A stretch of 64,000 nucleotides of DNA from Clostridia bacterium. GTDB lineage: Bacteria; Bacillota; Clostridia; UMGS1883; UMGS1540. Of this stretch, positions 1 through 9,138 are shown in pieces. Location of the stretch: the NCBI GenBank assembly GCA_017442155.1, contig JAFSAU010000012.1:1-64000 (forward strand). The letters are read 5' to 3'. The notes under the pieces were generated by a model. That model was not told where the DNA came from. It did no database searches and worked only from the letters and a program-made list of their open reading frames with translations. Within the stretch, counting starts at the first letter, position 1; each line of letters starts with the position of its first letter. The position numbers and the translations under genes were made by a program.

Positions 1-1
1 A

Positions 2-1105
2 AACTTTTCGGGCGGTCTTGCAAGAATATCTGCACAAATAAGAATTGACGGAGAGGCAGCCAAAGAATATGTGCTTTCAAATGACACCAAAGTAAAGGTA
101 AATGGCGAGGAATGGACAGTAAGCGGTGTTCGGGTGGAAGACGGATGTTCTTACGGCCATATACAATCGCCGCAGATAGTTCCTGTTCCCACAGAAGAGG
201 CGCCCACCTTTACCGTGACCTTTGACAGCAAGGGCGGAAGCAAGGTAGAGCCTGTAACAGGCCAATATTATGCTTACGGCATAGCTGAATTTGAAGATCC
301 TGTTCGCAGTGGATATAAATTTGATGGTTGGTATAAAGACGAACAATACAGTGAGAAGTTTATTTTTATAAATAATACAAATGATGTAATGGGTGGATAT
401 GATAGAGTTTATGAAAATATAACCCTTTATGCAAAGTGGGAGAAAAACTCCAAAGAAGAACAGGAATCTCCAAGTCAGACTGAAAAGCCTGTCCAAACCG
501 AGAAACCCCAGGAAACAGAAAAGCCTGCCGAAAAGCCTACACAGACAGAAAAACCGCAGGAAACTCCCATGATGTCATTTGTTGATGTTGAAAAGGGACA
601 GTATTACTATGATGCGGTTATGTGGGCGGTGGAAAACGGGATTACATCGGGAACGGGTGTAAATACTTTTTCTCCTGACAGCATCTGCACAAGAGCGCAG
701 GTTGTAACCTTCCTTCACAGAATGATAGCATCGCCTGAACCTACCGCGATTGATATGCCTTTTGTAGATGTAAAAGAAGGTGCGTTCTATTATAAGCCGG
801 TTAAGTGGGCTTTAGGAAGTAAAATTACCGGTGGAACAAGCGAAAATACATTCTCACCTGATGATAATTGTACCAGAGCACAGGTTGTTACTTTCCTTTG
901 GCGCACCGCAGGTCAACCCAAGTCAACCGTAAAGAACAATCCTTTTACAGATGTAAAAGCGGACATGTATTATTATGATGCGGTGCTTTGGGCAGTTGAA
1001 AACGGAATTACCGGCGGAACAAGTGCTGACACCTTCTCTCCCGATAGTAATTGTACCAGAGCGCAGGTCGTAACCTTCCTGTACAGATTTATTACTAAGA
1101 AATAA
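2..1105 (+). CDS. SLH-domain surface protein with InlB-type repeat (5' partial)
   Basis: The reading frame is open from the first bases of the window, so the true start lies upstream; the GTG at 71 is not a credible start. In order there is an InlB/Listeria-Bacteroides type beta-repeat (about nt 205-445, ending in the typical LYAKWEK), a Thr/Glu/Lys/Pro linker (about 455-565, repeated QTEKP units), then three S-layer homology domains (about 571-725, 755-905, 935-1095), each with the F-x-DV...YYDAV.WA...G and TRAQVVTFL signatures. SLH domains bind secondary cell-wall polymer, so the protein is probably displayed on the cell wall with an adhesin-like or enzymatic N-terminus that cannot be seen here. 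Confident for the domains; function of the whole protein is unknown. Confidence 0.9.
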   Translation, partial: NFSGGLARISAQIRIDGEAAKEYVLSNDTKVKVNGEEWTVSGVRVEDGCSYGHIQSPQIVPVPTEEAPTFTVTFDSKGGSKVEPVTGQYYAYGIAEFEDPVRSGYKFDGWYKDEQYSEKFIFINNTNDVMGGYDRVYENITLYAKWEKNSKEEQESPSQTEKPVQTEKPQETEKPAEKPTQTEKPQETPMMSFVDVEKGQYYYDAVMWAVENGITSGTGVNTFSPDSICTRAQVVTFLHRMIASPEPTAIDMPFVDVKEGAFYYKPVKWALGSKITGGTSENTFSPDDNCTRAQVVTFLWRTAGQPKSTVKNNPFTDVKADMYYYDAVLWAVENGITGGTSADTFSPDSNCTRAQVVTFLYRFITKK

Positions 1106-1125
1106 ATGCACTGTGTTAGTATGAT

Positions 1126-1166
1126 ATGCACCCCAGAAGTCAGATGCTTTTGGGGTGCATGTTTTT
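1126..1166 (+). terminator. Rho-independent terminator after SLH gene
   Basis: Inverted repeat 1126-1139 / 1147-1160 (14-bp arms around a 7-nt loop) is followed by a run of T at 1161-1165. It sits 20 bases after the stop codon of the SLH gene. Confidence 0.9.
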
Positions 1167-1193
1167 AGAGTTGAACATAAAAATTTGTTAGGC

Positions 1194-2189
1194 TCAGATA
1201 ATTTCGGATTCCTTTTTCTTTTCCCGCCGCATCAGCGTCAGAACTTCCTCGCGGGGGGAAGCGTTTTCAAAAAGAACCCGGTATGCCGCTGCAACAATGG
1301 GCATTTCCACATTGTGTTTTTTTGCCAGATTATAGGCGGATTCAGCGGCGTAGACACCTTCAACCACTGTGTGCACTTCATCGAGGGCTTCCCTTACCGA
1401 TTTGCCCTGGCCGATTAAAATGCCTGCCCGGCGGTTGCGGCTGTGCATACTGGTACAGGTTACAATCAAGTCGCCAATGCCGGAAAGACCCGCAAACGTG
1501 GAAGGATTTGCACCCATAGCCACACCGAGACGGGTCATTTCAGCTAAGCCGCGGGTCATAAGTGCCGCCTTTGTGTTGTCGCCAAAGCCGAGACCGTCCA
1601 TAATGCCGGCACAAAGCGCAATTACATTTTTCAGGGCACCGCCCAGCTCTGCACCAACCACATCAGAGGAGGTGTAGATCCGGAAGGTTGGGCACATAAA
1701 CACATTTTGTACCAGCTCTGCCGCTGCCTGATTTTCGGAAGCCGCCACCACTGTGGTGGGAATCTGCCGCCCGACTTCCTCGGCATGGGAGGGACCGGTC
1801 AGCACCACTACCGGATTTGAAGGGAAAGCCCGGGAAATTACTTCGCTGAAGCGTTCATTTGTGTCGGCACAAAGCCCCTTGGTGAGATTAACAATAGGAA
1901 TACCTGCCGGAAGATGGAGGGCAAGCTGTTCTGCTGTTTTTTGTAAAGCCGCAGAAGGTGTGGCCAAAACGACGAGTTCAGCCTTTGCAGCTATGGCTAA
2001 ATCAGAGGTATAGATAATACCGTCCGGCAATACAATGCCCGGCAGAAATTCGAGGTTTTCCCGATGTGTACGAATCGAATCGCTTTCTTCCTTCTTCCAG
2101 GACCAGAGGGTTACGGTATGGCCGATATTGCAGAGAAGCGCACTGATAGCCGTGCCCCAGCCGCCTGAGCCAATTACTGAAATTTTCAT
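1194..2189 (-). CDS. gpsA: Glycerol-3-phosphate dehydrogenase [NAD(P)+]
   Basis: Reduces dihydroxyacetone phosphate to sn-glycerol-3-phosphate, the backbone for phospholipid synthesis, in the cytosol. The 331-aa length is normal. The N-terminal Rossmann motif GSGGWGTA lies at residues 7-14, the LTKGL segment near 104 and the GALKNV segment with the catalytic lysine near 190. The ATG is preceded by AAAGGAG. Its start overlaps the plsY stop by 4 nt, so the two are translationally coupled; the product feeds PlsY directly. It is the last gene of a seven-gene minus-strand run starting at secG. Confidence 0.97.
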   Translation of the reverse strand: MKISVIGSGGWGTAISALLCNIGHTVTLWSWKKEESDSIRTHRENLEFLPGIVLPDGIIYTSDLAIAAKAELVVLATPSAALQKTAEQLALHLPAGIPIVNLTKGLCADTNERFSEVISRAFPSNPVVVLTGPSHAEEVGRQIPTTVVAASENQAAAELVQNVFMCPTFRIYTSSDVVGAELGGALKNVIALCAGIMDGLGFGDNTKAALMTRGLAEMTRLGVAMGANPSTFAGLSGIGDLIVTCTSMHSRNRRAGILIGQGKSVREALDEVHTVVEGVYAAESAYNLAKKHNVEMPIVAAAYRVLFENASPREEVLTLMRREKKKESEII

Positions 2190-2773
2190 TTGCCGAGTCT
2201 CCTTTCTGTGCCTTTCCAGAGCCGTTTAATGTTTCCTGCGTGCCGGACAATGGCCAAAAGTGCCGTTGCGACGGCAAAAATCCGGAACCATAGGTCTGGC
2301 TGACGGATAACGGCAAGTACGGCAAACATAATGCATCCGGTGATGGAGCCAAGGGAGACGAGGCGGGTTACATAAATTACAACAACGGCGATAACCATTG
2401 CAAAAAGAGCTTCTGTAGGTGCTGCGGTAAGCATCACGGCCAGTGACGTGACAATTCCTTTGCCGCCGCGGAACCCGAAATATACCGGGAAATTATGCCC
2501 GATAACAGCGAGAAAGCCTGCTAAATACCCTCCGTATGTACCTGCCAGAAGACGGCCGAGGAGAACGGCAATAACACCTTTTAAAATGTCAATGAGGAAA
2601 ACAAGAGCGGCTGCGCCTTTTCCGAAGGTACGGAGGATATTGGTGGCCCCGGCATTTCCGCTGCCCACTGTGCGGATGTCCTTGCCCTTCAGGCGGGAGA
2701 TGATAACGGCAGAGTTAATACTTCCCAGAAGATAGCCGGCCACAGCACTGACAATGTGCCATAAAACAGTCAT
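2186..2773 (-). CDS. plsY: Acyl-phosphate:glycerol-3-phosphate acyltransferase
   Basis: Membrane enzyme that transfers an acyl group from acyl-phosphate to glycerol-3-phosphate, the first step of phosphatidic acid synthesis. All three family motifs are visible: GSGNAGATN, GHNFPVYFGFRGGKG and HAGNIKRL, separated by hydrophobic segments. About 195 aa, normal length. I choose the ATG at 2773: a GTG three codons upstream (2782) sits only two bases from the AAAGGA site, whereas the ATG has about 11 bases. Downstream of der by 17 bases and overlapping gpsA by 4. Confidence 0.95.
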   Translation of the reverse strand: MTVLWHIVSAVAGYLLGSINSAVIISRLKGKDIRTVGSGNAGATNILRTFGKGAAALVFLIDILKGVIAVLLGRLLAGTYGGYLAGFLAVIGHNFPVYFGFRGGKGIVTSLAVMLTAAPTEALFAMVIAVVVIYVTRLVSLGSITGCIMFAVLAVIRQPDLWFRIFAVATALLAIVRHAGNIKRLWKGTERRLGK

Positions 2774-2790
2774 TTTGTTCACGTTCCTTT

Positions 2791-4119
2791 CTAATTTCGG
2801 TTTTCATTCCGCTCCCGGACAATAAAGCGGAGCGGTGTTCCTGTAAGACCGAAGGTTTCCCGGATACGGTTTTCAAGGTAGCGGATATAGGAGAAGTGCG
2901 CCAGCTCCTTGTCGTTTACAAACAAAATAAATGTGGGAGGATTGGTGGAAGCCTGGGTCATATAGTATATTTTCAGCCGTTTTCCCTTGTCGGAGGGGGG
3001 CTGGACCTTTTCTGTGGCGTCTGTAAGAATGTCGTTCAGAACGCCTGTGGAAATCCGCATGGAGTTTTGCTGGTAAACCGACTGAATGAGCGGAAACAGC
3101 TTATCTACCCGCTGACCGGTTTTGGCGGAAATAAACAGATTCGGCGCATAGGTCATAAAGCTCAGGGTATCATACACACTGTTTTGAAATACCTGCATGG
3201 TTTTTGTTTCTTTTTCAATTAAATCCCACTTATTCACAAGAATAATGGATGCCTTCCCGGCTTCATGCACATATCCGGCAATTTTCGCATCCTGTTCGCT
3301 GATGCCGGCGGAGGCGTCAATCACAATTACCGCGACGTCACACCTTTCCACCGCAGTCAGTGCACGCATCACGCTGTAACGCTCCACGGTGTCATCCACC
3401 CGGCTGTGACGGCGCATTCCGGCCGTGTCAATCAGTGTAAAATGCTGTCCGTCGCGCTCTACCAAGCTGTCAATCGCGTCGCGCGTGGTACCGGGGATGT
3501 TGCTGACAATCATGCGGTTTTCGCCCAGAATATGGTTGACAAGAGAGCTTTTTCCGGCATTGGGTTTGCCTACAATGGCAACCTTGATGGAATCGTTATC
3601 CGCTTCCTCCGCAGCTTCTTCCGGAAACAACGAAATTGCTTTTTCGATTACGTCTCCCAGCCCCATGCCGTGCAGGGATGAGACAGGGTAGGGGTCACCT
3701 ATACCGAGGGAGTAAAATTCATATACGCCCACTGGAACTTCGCCCGGCGCGTCGCATTTGTTGACGACCAGAAGCGTGGGTTTTCCGGATTTCTGCAGCA
3801 TAGTGGCAATTTCCATGTCGTTTGCCGTTACGCCTTCTTTCAGATTGGTAATGAAAAGTATCACATCGGCCGTATCCATGGCGAGCTGGACCTGCAGGCG
3901 CATTTCCTGCAAAATAACATCCTTACCGGCCGGCTCAATGCCGCCCGTGTCCACCACAGAGAAAGCACGGCCGAACCACTCTGCATCCGAATATATCCGG
4001 TCGCGGGTGATGCCGGGTGTGTCCTCTACGATGGAAAGACGCTGGCCGATAATTTTATTGAAAAGCGTGGATTTTCCCACGTTTGGGCGGCCAATAACCG
4101 CCAGAATCGGTTTTGTCAT
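2791..4119 (-). CDS. der: Ribosome biogenesis GTPase Der (EngA)
   Basis: Tandem-GTPase protein that acts in maturation of the 50S ribosomal subunit. Two G domains are present: the first P-loop GRPNVGKST is at residues 10-18 and the second GKPNAGKSS in the middle of the protein, with NKxD motifs (NKCD, NKWD) and a C-terminal KH-like domain. The start is set at the ATG at 4119, 8 bases after AAAGGAG and overlapping the stop of the preceding DUF512 gene by ATGA; the longer frame from 4149 has no support. 442 aa, normal. Confidence 0.97.
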   Translation of the reverse strand: MTKPILAVIGRPNVGKSTLFNKIIGQRLSIVEDTPGITRDRIYSDAEWFGRAFSVVDTGGIEPAGKDVILQEMRLQVQLAMDTADVILFITNLKEGVTANDMEIATMLQKSGKPTLLVVNKCDAPGEVPVGVYEFYSLGIGDPYPVSSLHGMGLGDVIEKAISLFPEEAAEEADNDSIKVAIVGKPNAGKSSLVNHILGENRMIVSNIPGTTRDAIDSLVERDGQHFTLIDTAGMRRHSRVDDTVERYSVMRALTAVERCDVAVIVIDASAGISEQDAKIAGYVHEAGKASIILVNKWDLIEKETKTMQVFQNSVYDTLSFMTYAPNLFISAKTGQRVDKLFPLIQSVYQQNSMRISTGVLNDILTDATEKVQPPSDKGKRLKIYYMTQASTNPPTFILFVNDKELAHFSYIRYLENRIRETFGLTGTPLRFIVRERNENRN

Positions 4120-5426
4120 TTCTCTTGCTCCTTTCGCAGTGCATCCCAAAGTGCAAAGCCGTCACACTTTACCGGGAAAACCGGTATCCCAAGTGCTTTG
4201 GAAAGCTGGGAAACGGTCATGTCATCTAAAAAAACATCCGTGCCATCCCGAAGCATAGCTTCGGAAAAATAAGCTGCCTGCCCTAAATTGCGGGCGGCAA
4301 GCTGGGCGGCAATGTCCTGTCCTGTTAAAAGACCGGCTACGGTAATGCTTTCGCCGAAGAACCGGTTTTTGACGGCGAAAACGTCTATTTTCAGCCGGGG
4401 GAAACGCTTCATGGCAAGCGCGGCCAGCTTTTGCATCAGCGGCTCTGCCGCACATCCTGTGATAATGGAAACATGCCGCGTTTTCGCTTCCGGGTTTTCT
4501 GCCAATGCTTCCACGAATTCCTCCTCCAGACTCCGGAGAAGGCCTACGCCGTTTTCTATCTGGGCATAGCCCTCGTAGTTTTCTTCCGGCGGTACCGGTT
4601 TTTCGGCCAGAAGATAAAATTCATCCGAGGCGTAAATAAATCGGGTGCCGATTGTTTTTAAAAGTGTCTCCTGCCAGGAAGTGACTTGCCGGAGAACTTC
4701 GGCGGCGGTTTCCTTTGTGAAAGCATCCAGATGGGGAAGCCCTTCTCTATGGCGCGTAAGCCCTACGGGCACTACGGAAACGCTTTGCATATACGGGGAA
4801 AATTCCGATAAATCCGAAATGGTCTTATCCAGCTGTGCTCCGTCATTCACACCCGGAACCAGTACAATCTGGCCGTTCATGTGCAGACCACCGTCGTATA
4901 ATCGCCGGATATGACGGAGTGCCCGGCCGGCATGGCGGTTGTTCAGCATTCTGCACCGCAGGTCGGGGTCGGTGGTGTGTACTGAAATATTGATAGGCTC
5001 AAGACGCATCCGGAGCACCTTGTCAATTTCCTCATCCTTCACATTTGTAAGTGTTATGTAATTGCCGGTCAGAAAGGAAAGGCGGGCATCATCATCTTTA
5101 AAATACAGTGTTTCCCGCATTCCGGGCGGTAGCTGGTCAATAAAGCAGAAAATACAGTTGTTGGAACATTTTTTAGCACCGCCAAAGAGGGCACTGGCAA
5201 ACTGAATTCCTAAATCCGGATTTTCCGGCTCTTCAAATTCAATGATTTCCCGGCTGCCGTCCTGCTTCAAAACGGTAAGCGTTACCACCTCATCGCAGGC
5301 GTAAAACCGGAAATCCAATTCATCCTCGGGCACATGACCGTTAATTTTTTCTATTATGTCACCCGGTAAAATACCGGCTTCTGAGGCTTCCGAATCCGGA
5401 AACACAGCATGTACTATCGCACTCAT
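4116..5426 (-). CDS. DUF512 protein (PDZ plus radical-SAM-like domain)
   Basis: 436-aa member of the clostridial family usually found next to der. A PDZ-like domain (about residues 2-55, with SEAGILPGD) is followed by a radical SAM-type cluster motif with Cys87, Cys91 and Cys94 (CxxxCxxC), a TIM-barrel-like region ([20 protein letters not shown]) and a C-terminal DUF512 domain. The biochemical role is not established; a 4Fe-4S-dependent function is likely from the motif. It overlaps smpB and der by 4 nt on either side, which indicates co-translation with ribosome-quality genes. Confidence 0.9.
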   Translation of the reverse strand: MSAIVHAVFPDSEASEAGILPGDIIEKINGHVPEDELDFRFYACDEVVTLTVLKQDGSREIIEFEEPENPDLGIQFASALFGGAKKCSNNCIFCFIDQLPPGMRETLYFKDDDARLSFLTGNYITLTNVKDEEIDKVLRMRLEPINISVHTTDPDLRCRMLNNRHAGRALRHIRRLYDGGLHMNGQIVLVPGVNDGAQLDKTISDLSEFSPYMQSVSVVPVGLTRHREGLPHLDAFTKETAAEVLRQVTSWQETLLKTIGTRFIYASDEFYLLAEKPVPPEENYEGYAQIENGVGLLRSLEEEFVEALAENPEAKTRHVSIITGCAAEPLMQKLAALAMKRFPRLKIDVFAVKNRFFGESITVAGLLTGQDIAAQLAARNLGQAAYFSEAMLRDGTDVFLDDMTVSQLSKALGIPVFPVKCDGFALWDALRKEQEK

Positions 5427-5875
5427 CGGCCCTGCTCCTTCATTGCCCGGTCCATATTCCGGGCTGCATCTCTTTTTGCCGCAGTGTCCCGCTTATCGTA
5501 AAGCTTTTTACCCTTACAAAGACCAAGCGTCACCTTTACATTGGAGCCGCTCCAGTGTAGGTCCAGCGGAATCAGGGAGTAGCCCTGCTGCATTACGGAA
5601 GCGTGCAGCCGCCGGATTTCGTTCTTATGCAGAAGCAGCTTGCGGTCCCGGAGCGGGTCTTTGTTGAAAATGTTTCCCTGCTCGTAGGGACTGACGTGCA
5701 TTCCGAGGACGAAAATTTCGCCCTCCCGCACAGTGGCATAGGAATCCTTCAGAGAAACACTGCCGCCCCGTATGGATTTCACTTCTGTCCCTGACAGGGA
5801 AATACCGGCTTCATATGTTTCCTCTACAAAATAATCATGTCTTGCCTTTTTGTTTTGTGCTATGATTTTTTCCAC
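5423..5875 (-). CDS. smpB: SsrA-binding protein SmpB
   Basis: Binds tmRNA and delivers it to stalled ribosomes in trans-translation. The 150-aa protein begins with the family signature ([21 protein letters not shown]) and ends in the basic tail ([15 protein letters not shown]). The start is a GTG at 5873-5875 preceded by AAAGGAGG. The 3' end of rnr runs 41 bases into this gene, an unusually long overlap for an operon otherwise joined by 4-nt overlaps. RNase R and SmpB act together in trans-translation, so the pairing is functional. The tmRNA gene itself is not in the window. Confidence 0.97.
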   Translation of the reverse strand: MEKIIAQNKKARHDYFVEETYEAGISLSGTEVKSIRGGSVSLKDSYATVREGEIFVLGMHVSPYEQGNIFNKDPLRDRKLLLHKNEIRRLHASVMQQGYSLIPLDLHWSGSNVKVTLGLCKGKKLYDKRDTAAKRDAARNMDRAMKEQGR

Positions 5876-7547
5876 GGTCCTCAGCCTCCTTTAGTTCAAA
5901 ATCAATACGGGAAAGTGCGCTGTCCACCCGTGCAAGCCGCACTTCCACAGCATCACCCAGACGATACACCTTGCCGGTGCGCCGTCCGGAAAGCGACAGT
6001 GTTTTTTCATTATAAACAAAATAGTCTTCCCCTAAATCACGTACATGGACAAGTCCCTCAGCGAGATTCGGCAGAGCGACGAAAAAGCCGAAATCCAAAA
6101 CGGACATAATGACGGCGGTATATTCCTCACCTACGTAATCTTCCATATAGCGGCACATCAGATACCGCACTGCTTCCCGTTCTGCTTCCACGGCCGCCTC
6201 CTCCCGTTCGGAGGAGTGAACGGCACTGCGCCGTATTTTTCCGGCAAGCCGTGCCGTGTCTTTCCCGTGAAGTACTGCCTTCACCACACGGTGACACATT
6301 AAATCCGGATACCGGCGGATGGGGGAGGTGAAGTGACAGTAATGTGTCAGGGCAAGGCCGAAGTGACCGGTGTTTTCGTGGCTGTAACGCGCCTTCATCA
6401 TGGCTCGGAGTAAGAGCATCCGCACAATATCCGACCGGCTGTCTCCTTCTATGCTTTCCAGAAGTGCAGATGCTTTCTGGCCCGAAAAACGGCCGGGAAA
6501 GGAAAGAGAGAGCGTGCGGAGCGCGTCGCCGAGACGTTCCAGCTTTTCACCGTCCGGTGCCTCGTGAACCCGGTACACAAAGGGTGCATCCAGATGAAAT
6601 ATATATTCGGCAATTACCTGATTACAAAGCACCATACAGTTTTCAATCATTCTGTCGGCCCGGCCCTCGGTCCGCTTCTCAATGGCGGTTACCCGTCCGG
6701 CTTCGTTCAGCACGATTTCCGGCTCCGGCACGCCAAAGTCGATACTACCTTTTTCGTGACGGTGTGCAGAAAGCGCATCGGAAAGTGCATCCAGAAGTTT
6801 CAGGGAAGGAAATACGGCTTCATAGCCTTTTTCCGGCTTTCCCCGGTCCAGCATGGCGGAAACGTTTCCGTACACCAGCCGGAAGTCGGAGCGGATAACG
6901 GCTTCACAGATTTCAAAGGAAAGCACCCGTCCGTTCCTCGTAAGGTCAATCACCGTGGTAAGTGTAAGACGGTCCACATCCGGGTTTAAGCTACAGATAC
7001 CGTTGGAGAGCGGGGCGGGCAGCATAGGCACCATCCGGCCCGGCAGATAGCAGCTGGTACCGCGGCTGTAAGCTTCCCGGTCGATTACGCCGTTGTTTTT
7101 CACATAGTGGGCCACATCTGCAATGTGCACATACAGCCGGAAGCCGTCCGGCGTTTCTTCAATGGAGATGGCATCGTCGAAGTCGCGGGCATCCGGCCCG
7201 TCTATGGTAAAGGTTAAAAGGGAACGCAAATCCCGCCGCCCGGCCGTACTTCGTACAGAGGCGGGAACCTTGTCGGCCGCGGCCAGAATCTCCGGCGGAA
7301 AGCTTTCGGGGAAACCGTGACTTTCTAAAATAGAGGAAAGCATAGCATCGTCGGAAAGGGATTTTTTTACAAAAAACCGGCCCTTTTGGCACTGGATTTC
7401 TCCCGTGACAGTCAGCTCCTCTAAAATAAGGGCCAGTTCGTTTCTGTCCCGTTTGGGTACGTCCAGCATGGAGGCGATTTCGTCCTCAAAAAGCGGGACC
7501 GTGGCTTGATTTCGTAAAAAAGCGTAAACCTTTTCCTTTCTGTTCAA
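5835..7547 (-). CDS. rnr: Ribonuclease R lacking cold-shock domains
   Basis: 3'-5' exoribonuclease of the RNB family. The 570-aa protein has an N-terminal winged-helix segment (about 1-60), then passes after a short stretch directly into the RNB catalytic domain (about 105-440), and ends with an S1 domain (about 470-555). The catalytic aspartates are visible: Asp116, Asp122, Asp124 and Asp125 in [13 protein letters not shown]. Typical RNase R is 700-800 aa with two cold-shock domains between the helix-turn-helix and RNB; here they are absent. The start is TTG (7545-7547) with AGGAGG 7 bases upstream. No frameshift is apparent, so this looks like a real domain loss. Confidence 0.92.
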   Translation of the reverse strand: MNRKEKVYAFLRNQATVPLFEDEIASMLDVPKRDRNELALILEELTVTGEIQCQKGRFFVKKSLSDDAMLSSILESHGFPESFPPEILAAADKVPASVRSTAGRRDLRSLLTFTIDGPDARDFDDAISIEETPDGFRLYVHIADVAHYVKNNGVIDREAYSRGTSCYLPGRMVPMLPAPLSNGICSLNPDVDRLTLTTVIDLTRNGRVLSFEICEAVIRSDFRLVYGNVSAMLDRGKPEKGYEAVFPSLKLLDALSDALSAHRHEKGSIDFGVPEPEIVLNEAGRVTAIEKRTEGRADRMIENCMVLCNQVIAEYIFHLDAPFVYRVHEAPDGEKLERLGDALRTLSLSFPGRFSGQKASALLESIEGDSRSDIVRMLLLRAMMKARYSHENTGHFGLALTHYCHFTSPIRRYPDLMCHRVVKAVLHGKDTARLAGKIRRSAVHSSEREEAAVEAEREAVRYLMCRYMEDYVGEEYTAVIMSVLDFGFFVALPNLAEGLVHVRDLGEDYFVYNEKTLSLSGRRTGKVYRLGDAVEVRLARVDSALSRIDFELKEAEDRGKNHSTKQKGKT

Positions 7548-7640
7548 GTGAAACCTCCTGAAATTACAGAGGCTGCCGCAAAGGTCGCAGAAAACTCTGC
7601 TTTAAATGCGACAGCCCGGCTTTCTTCATCCGTGAAGCAC

Positions 7641-7886
7641 TTATTCGAATACGACTGCAAGCACAACAGAGAGAATGATGAACACTACAGCCAGAATTGC
7701 GGTCCACTTTTCGAGAATACCGTTAAGCGTTCTGCCTCTGTTCTTTCCAAAAAAGCTGTCGGAATTACTGCCGGCAATGGTACCGGAGAGGCCTGCATCC
7801 TTGCCGCTCTGCAGGAGTACTACAGCGATAAGGCAAACCGAAACGACTATATGTACAATCGTACATACCATTTTCCAAGTTCCCAT
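7641..7886 (-). CDS. secG: Preprotein translocase subunit SecG
   Basis: 81-aa inner-membrane protein with two hydrophobic helices (about 5-22 and 60-80) flanking the conserved loop with LLQSGKDAGLSGTIAG; it assists SecYEG-mediated protein export. The ATG follows GGAGGTG. It heads the secG-rnr-smpB gene order common in Bacillota; 93 bases separate it from rnr. Confidence 0.95.
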   Translation of the reverse strand: MGTWKMVCTIVHIVVSVCLIAVVLLQSGKDAGLSGTIAGSNSDSFFGKNRGRTLNGILEKWTAILAVVFIILSVVLAVVFE

Positions 7887-7919
7887 ATTCTACACCTCCA
7901 TTTTTATTTCATATAGGGT

Positions 7920-7948
7920 AGTATACCACATTTTTATATTTTTTACAA
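7920..7948 (-). promoter_or_regulatory. Sigma-A promoter for secG operon
   Basis: On the minus strand TTGTAA (7943-7948) and TATACT (7920-7925) are separated by 17 bases. This sits 34 bases upstream of the secG start. Confidence 0.75.
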
Positions 7949-8050
7949 GTTTTTTTTCTAAAAAAAAGAACAAATTCGGAGAAACACCTTCCTTACATGG
8001 AAAAACAAGGTTTTTTTACGATATGTTTCCTGATTTCCGGCAGGAAAATG

Positions 8051-8079
8051 TTGCAATCAGGGTATAGCTGTGTTATAAT
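8051..8079 (+). promoter_or_regulatory. Sigma-A promoter for CDF transporter
   Basis: TTGCAA (8051-8056), 17-base spacer, perfect TATAAT (8074-8079). The transcript would carry a leader of roughly 130 bases before the transporter start. Confidence 0.8.
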
Positions 8080-8215
8080 TGATACATACGAAAAATCATC
8101 CAGCGGTGCGGGACTCTAAAAGAGCACACAAAATGATTTCCCGGCAGCGGAATTACGCATTGGTTTTGATGCAGAGTATGTGGGATATTGTCGAAATGCG
8201 AAAGGAGAGCAGAGT

Positions 8216-9106
8216 ATGAAACCGGAAAAGAATATTCTGATTGCATTTATATTAAATTTAACGTTTTCAATTTTTGAGTTTGCCGGAGGAACCCTTACGG
8301 GAAGCGTTGCAATCATTTCGGATGCCGTACACGATATCGGAGATGCGCTGGGGATAGGGATTTCTTACTTTTTAGAGCGAAAAAGCAAAAAAGGCCCTGA
8401 TGAAGTATACACATACGGGTACACAAGATTTTCGGTTATGGGAAGCCTGATAACAACCGTTATTCTGCTTTTTGGTTCATTGGCGGTTGTATATAATGCT
8501 GTGATAAGAATATTGAAGCCTGTTGCAATTGATTACAGCGGAATGATTTTATTTGCAATCATCGGAGCGGGCGTTAATTTTTTTGCTGCAATACTTACAA
8601 AAGACGGGCACTCACTGAATCAGAAGGCGATTAACCTTCATATGCTTGAGGATGTACTTGGTTGGGTTGTTGTTTTAGTTGGTGCGATTGTGATGCGCTT
8701 TGCCGATTTTCCGGTTCTGGATCCAATTATGTCCATCGGAGTTTCCGTGTTCATATTTATAAACGCAATAAAAAACTTAAGAAATATAGAACACCTTTTT
8801 CTTGAGAAAATTCCTTCCAATGTACAAATACAAGAAATTAAACAGCAACTTTGCGAAATTGACGGCATTTTAGATGTGCATCATATTCACGTGTGGAGCA
8901 GCGATGGCTATAATCATTATGCAACAATGCATATTGTTACAGAGGATGAAAGCCGAGAAATGAAAGAAAAGATAAGAAAAGAGCTTGAAGAACATAATAT
9001 TGTACATGTCACTTTAGAACTTGAAAAATCAGATGAGCACTGTCATTATGAACATTGTCAGGTTGAACACAGGGAAACCCATACGCACCATCACCATCAT
9101 CATTAA
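8216..9106 (+). CDS. Cation diffusion facilitator (zinc/cobalt efflux) with polyhistidine tail
   Basis: Exports divalent metal (probably Zn2+ or Co2+) in exchange for protons across the cytoplasmic membrane. The protein of about 296 aa has the CDF pattern of six hydrophobic segments, with the metal-site motifs SDAVHDIGDA (TM2) and NLHMLEDVLG (TM5), followed by a cytoplasmic ferredoxin-like domain (about 200-275, DVHHIHVWS). The tail is histidine-rich and ends in six consecutive histidines (THTHHHHHH). The start is the ATG at 8216, 7 bases after AAAGGAG; a GTG at 8180 is in frame but unsupported. It has its own promoter. Metal specificity is inferred from family only. Confidence 0.93.
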   Translation: MKPEKNILIAFILNLTFSIFEFAGGTLTGSVAIISDAVHDIGDALGIGISYFLERKSKKGPDEVYTYGYTRFSVMGSLITTVILLFGSLAVVYNAVIRILKPVAIDYSGMILFAIIGAGVNFFAAILTKDGHSLNQKAINLHMLEDVLGWVVVLVGAIVMRFADFPVLDPIMSIGVSVFIFINAIKNLRNIEHLFLEKIPSNVQIQEIKQQLCEIDGILDVHHIHVWSSDGYNHYATMHIVTEDESREMKEKIRKELEEHNIVHVTLELEKSDEHCHYEHCQVEHRETHTHHHHHH

Positions 9107-9138
9107 GACAGAAATAGAAAGAATCGGAGGGTAAAAAC

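Larger units (their letters stand above)
7887..8215. other. Intergenic region with divergent promoters
   Basis: This 329-base gap separates divergent secG and the CDF transporter gene. It is A/T-rich near secG. It holds one promoter for each side (listed separately). The 135 bases between the rightward promoter and the transporter start form a rather long untranslated leader; I found no match to a riboswitch I know. Confidence 0.6.

Noticed and set aside
77-496. Minus-strand 139-aa open frame opposite the SLH gene
   Set aside because: It is antisense to clear InlB-repeat/SLH coding sequence, has no recognisable domain and no ribosome binding site.
8080-8215. Ni/Co or Mn riboswitch upstream of the CDF transporter
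   Set aside because: The leader is long enough, but the conserved cores I know for the NiCo and yybP-ykoY classes are not visible.
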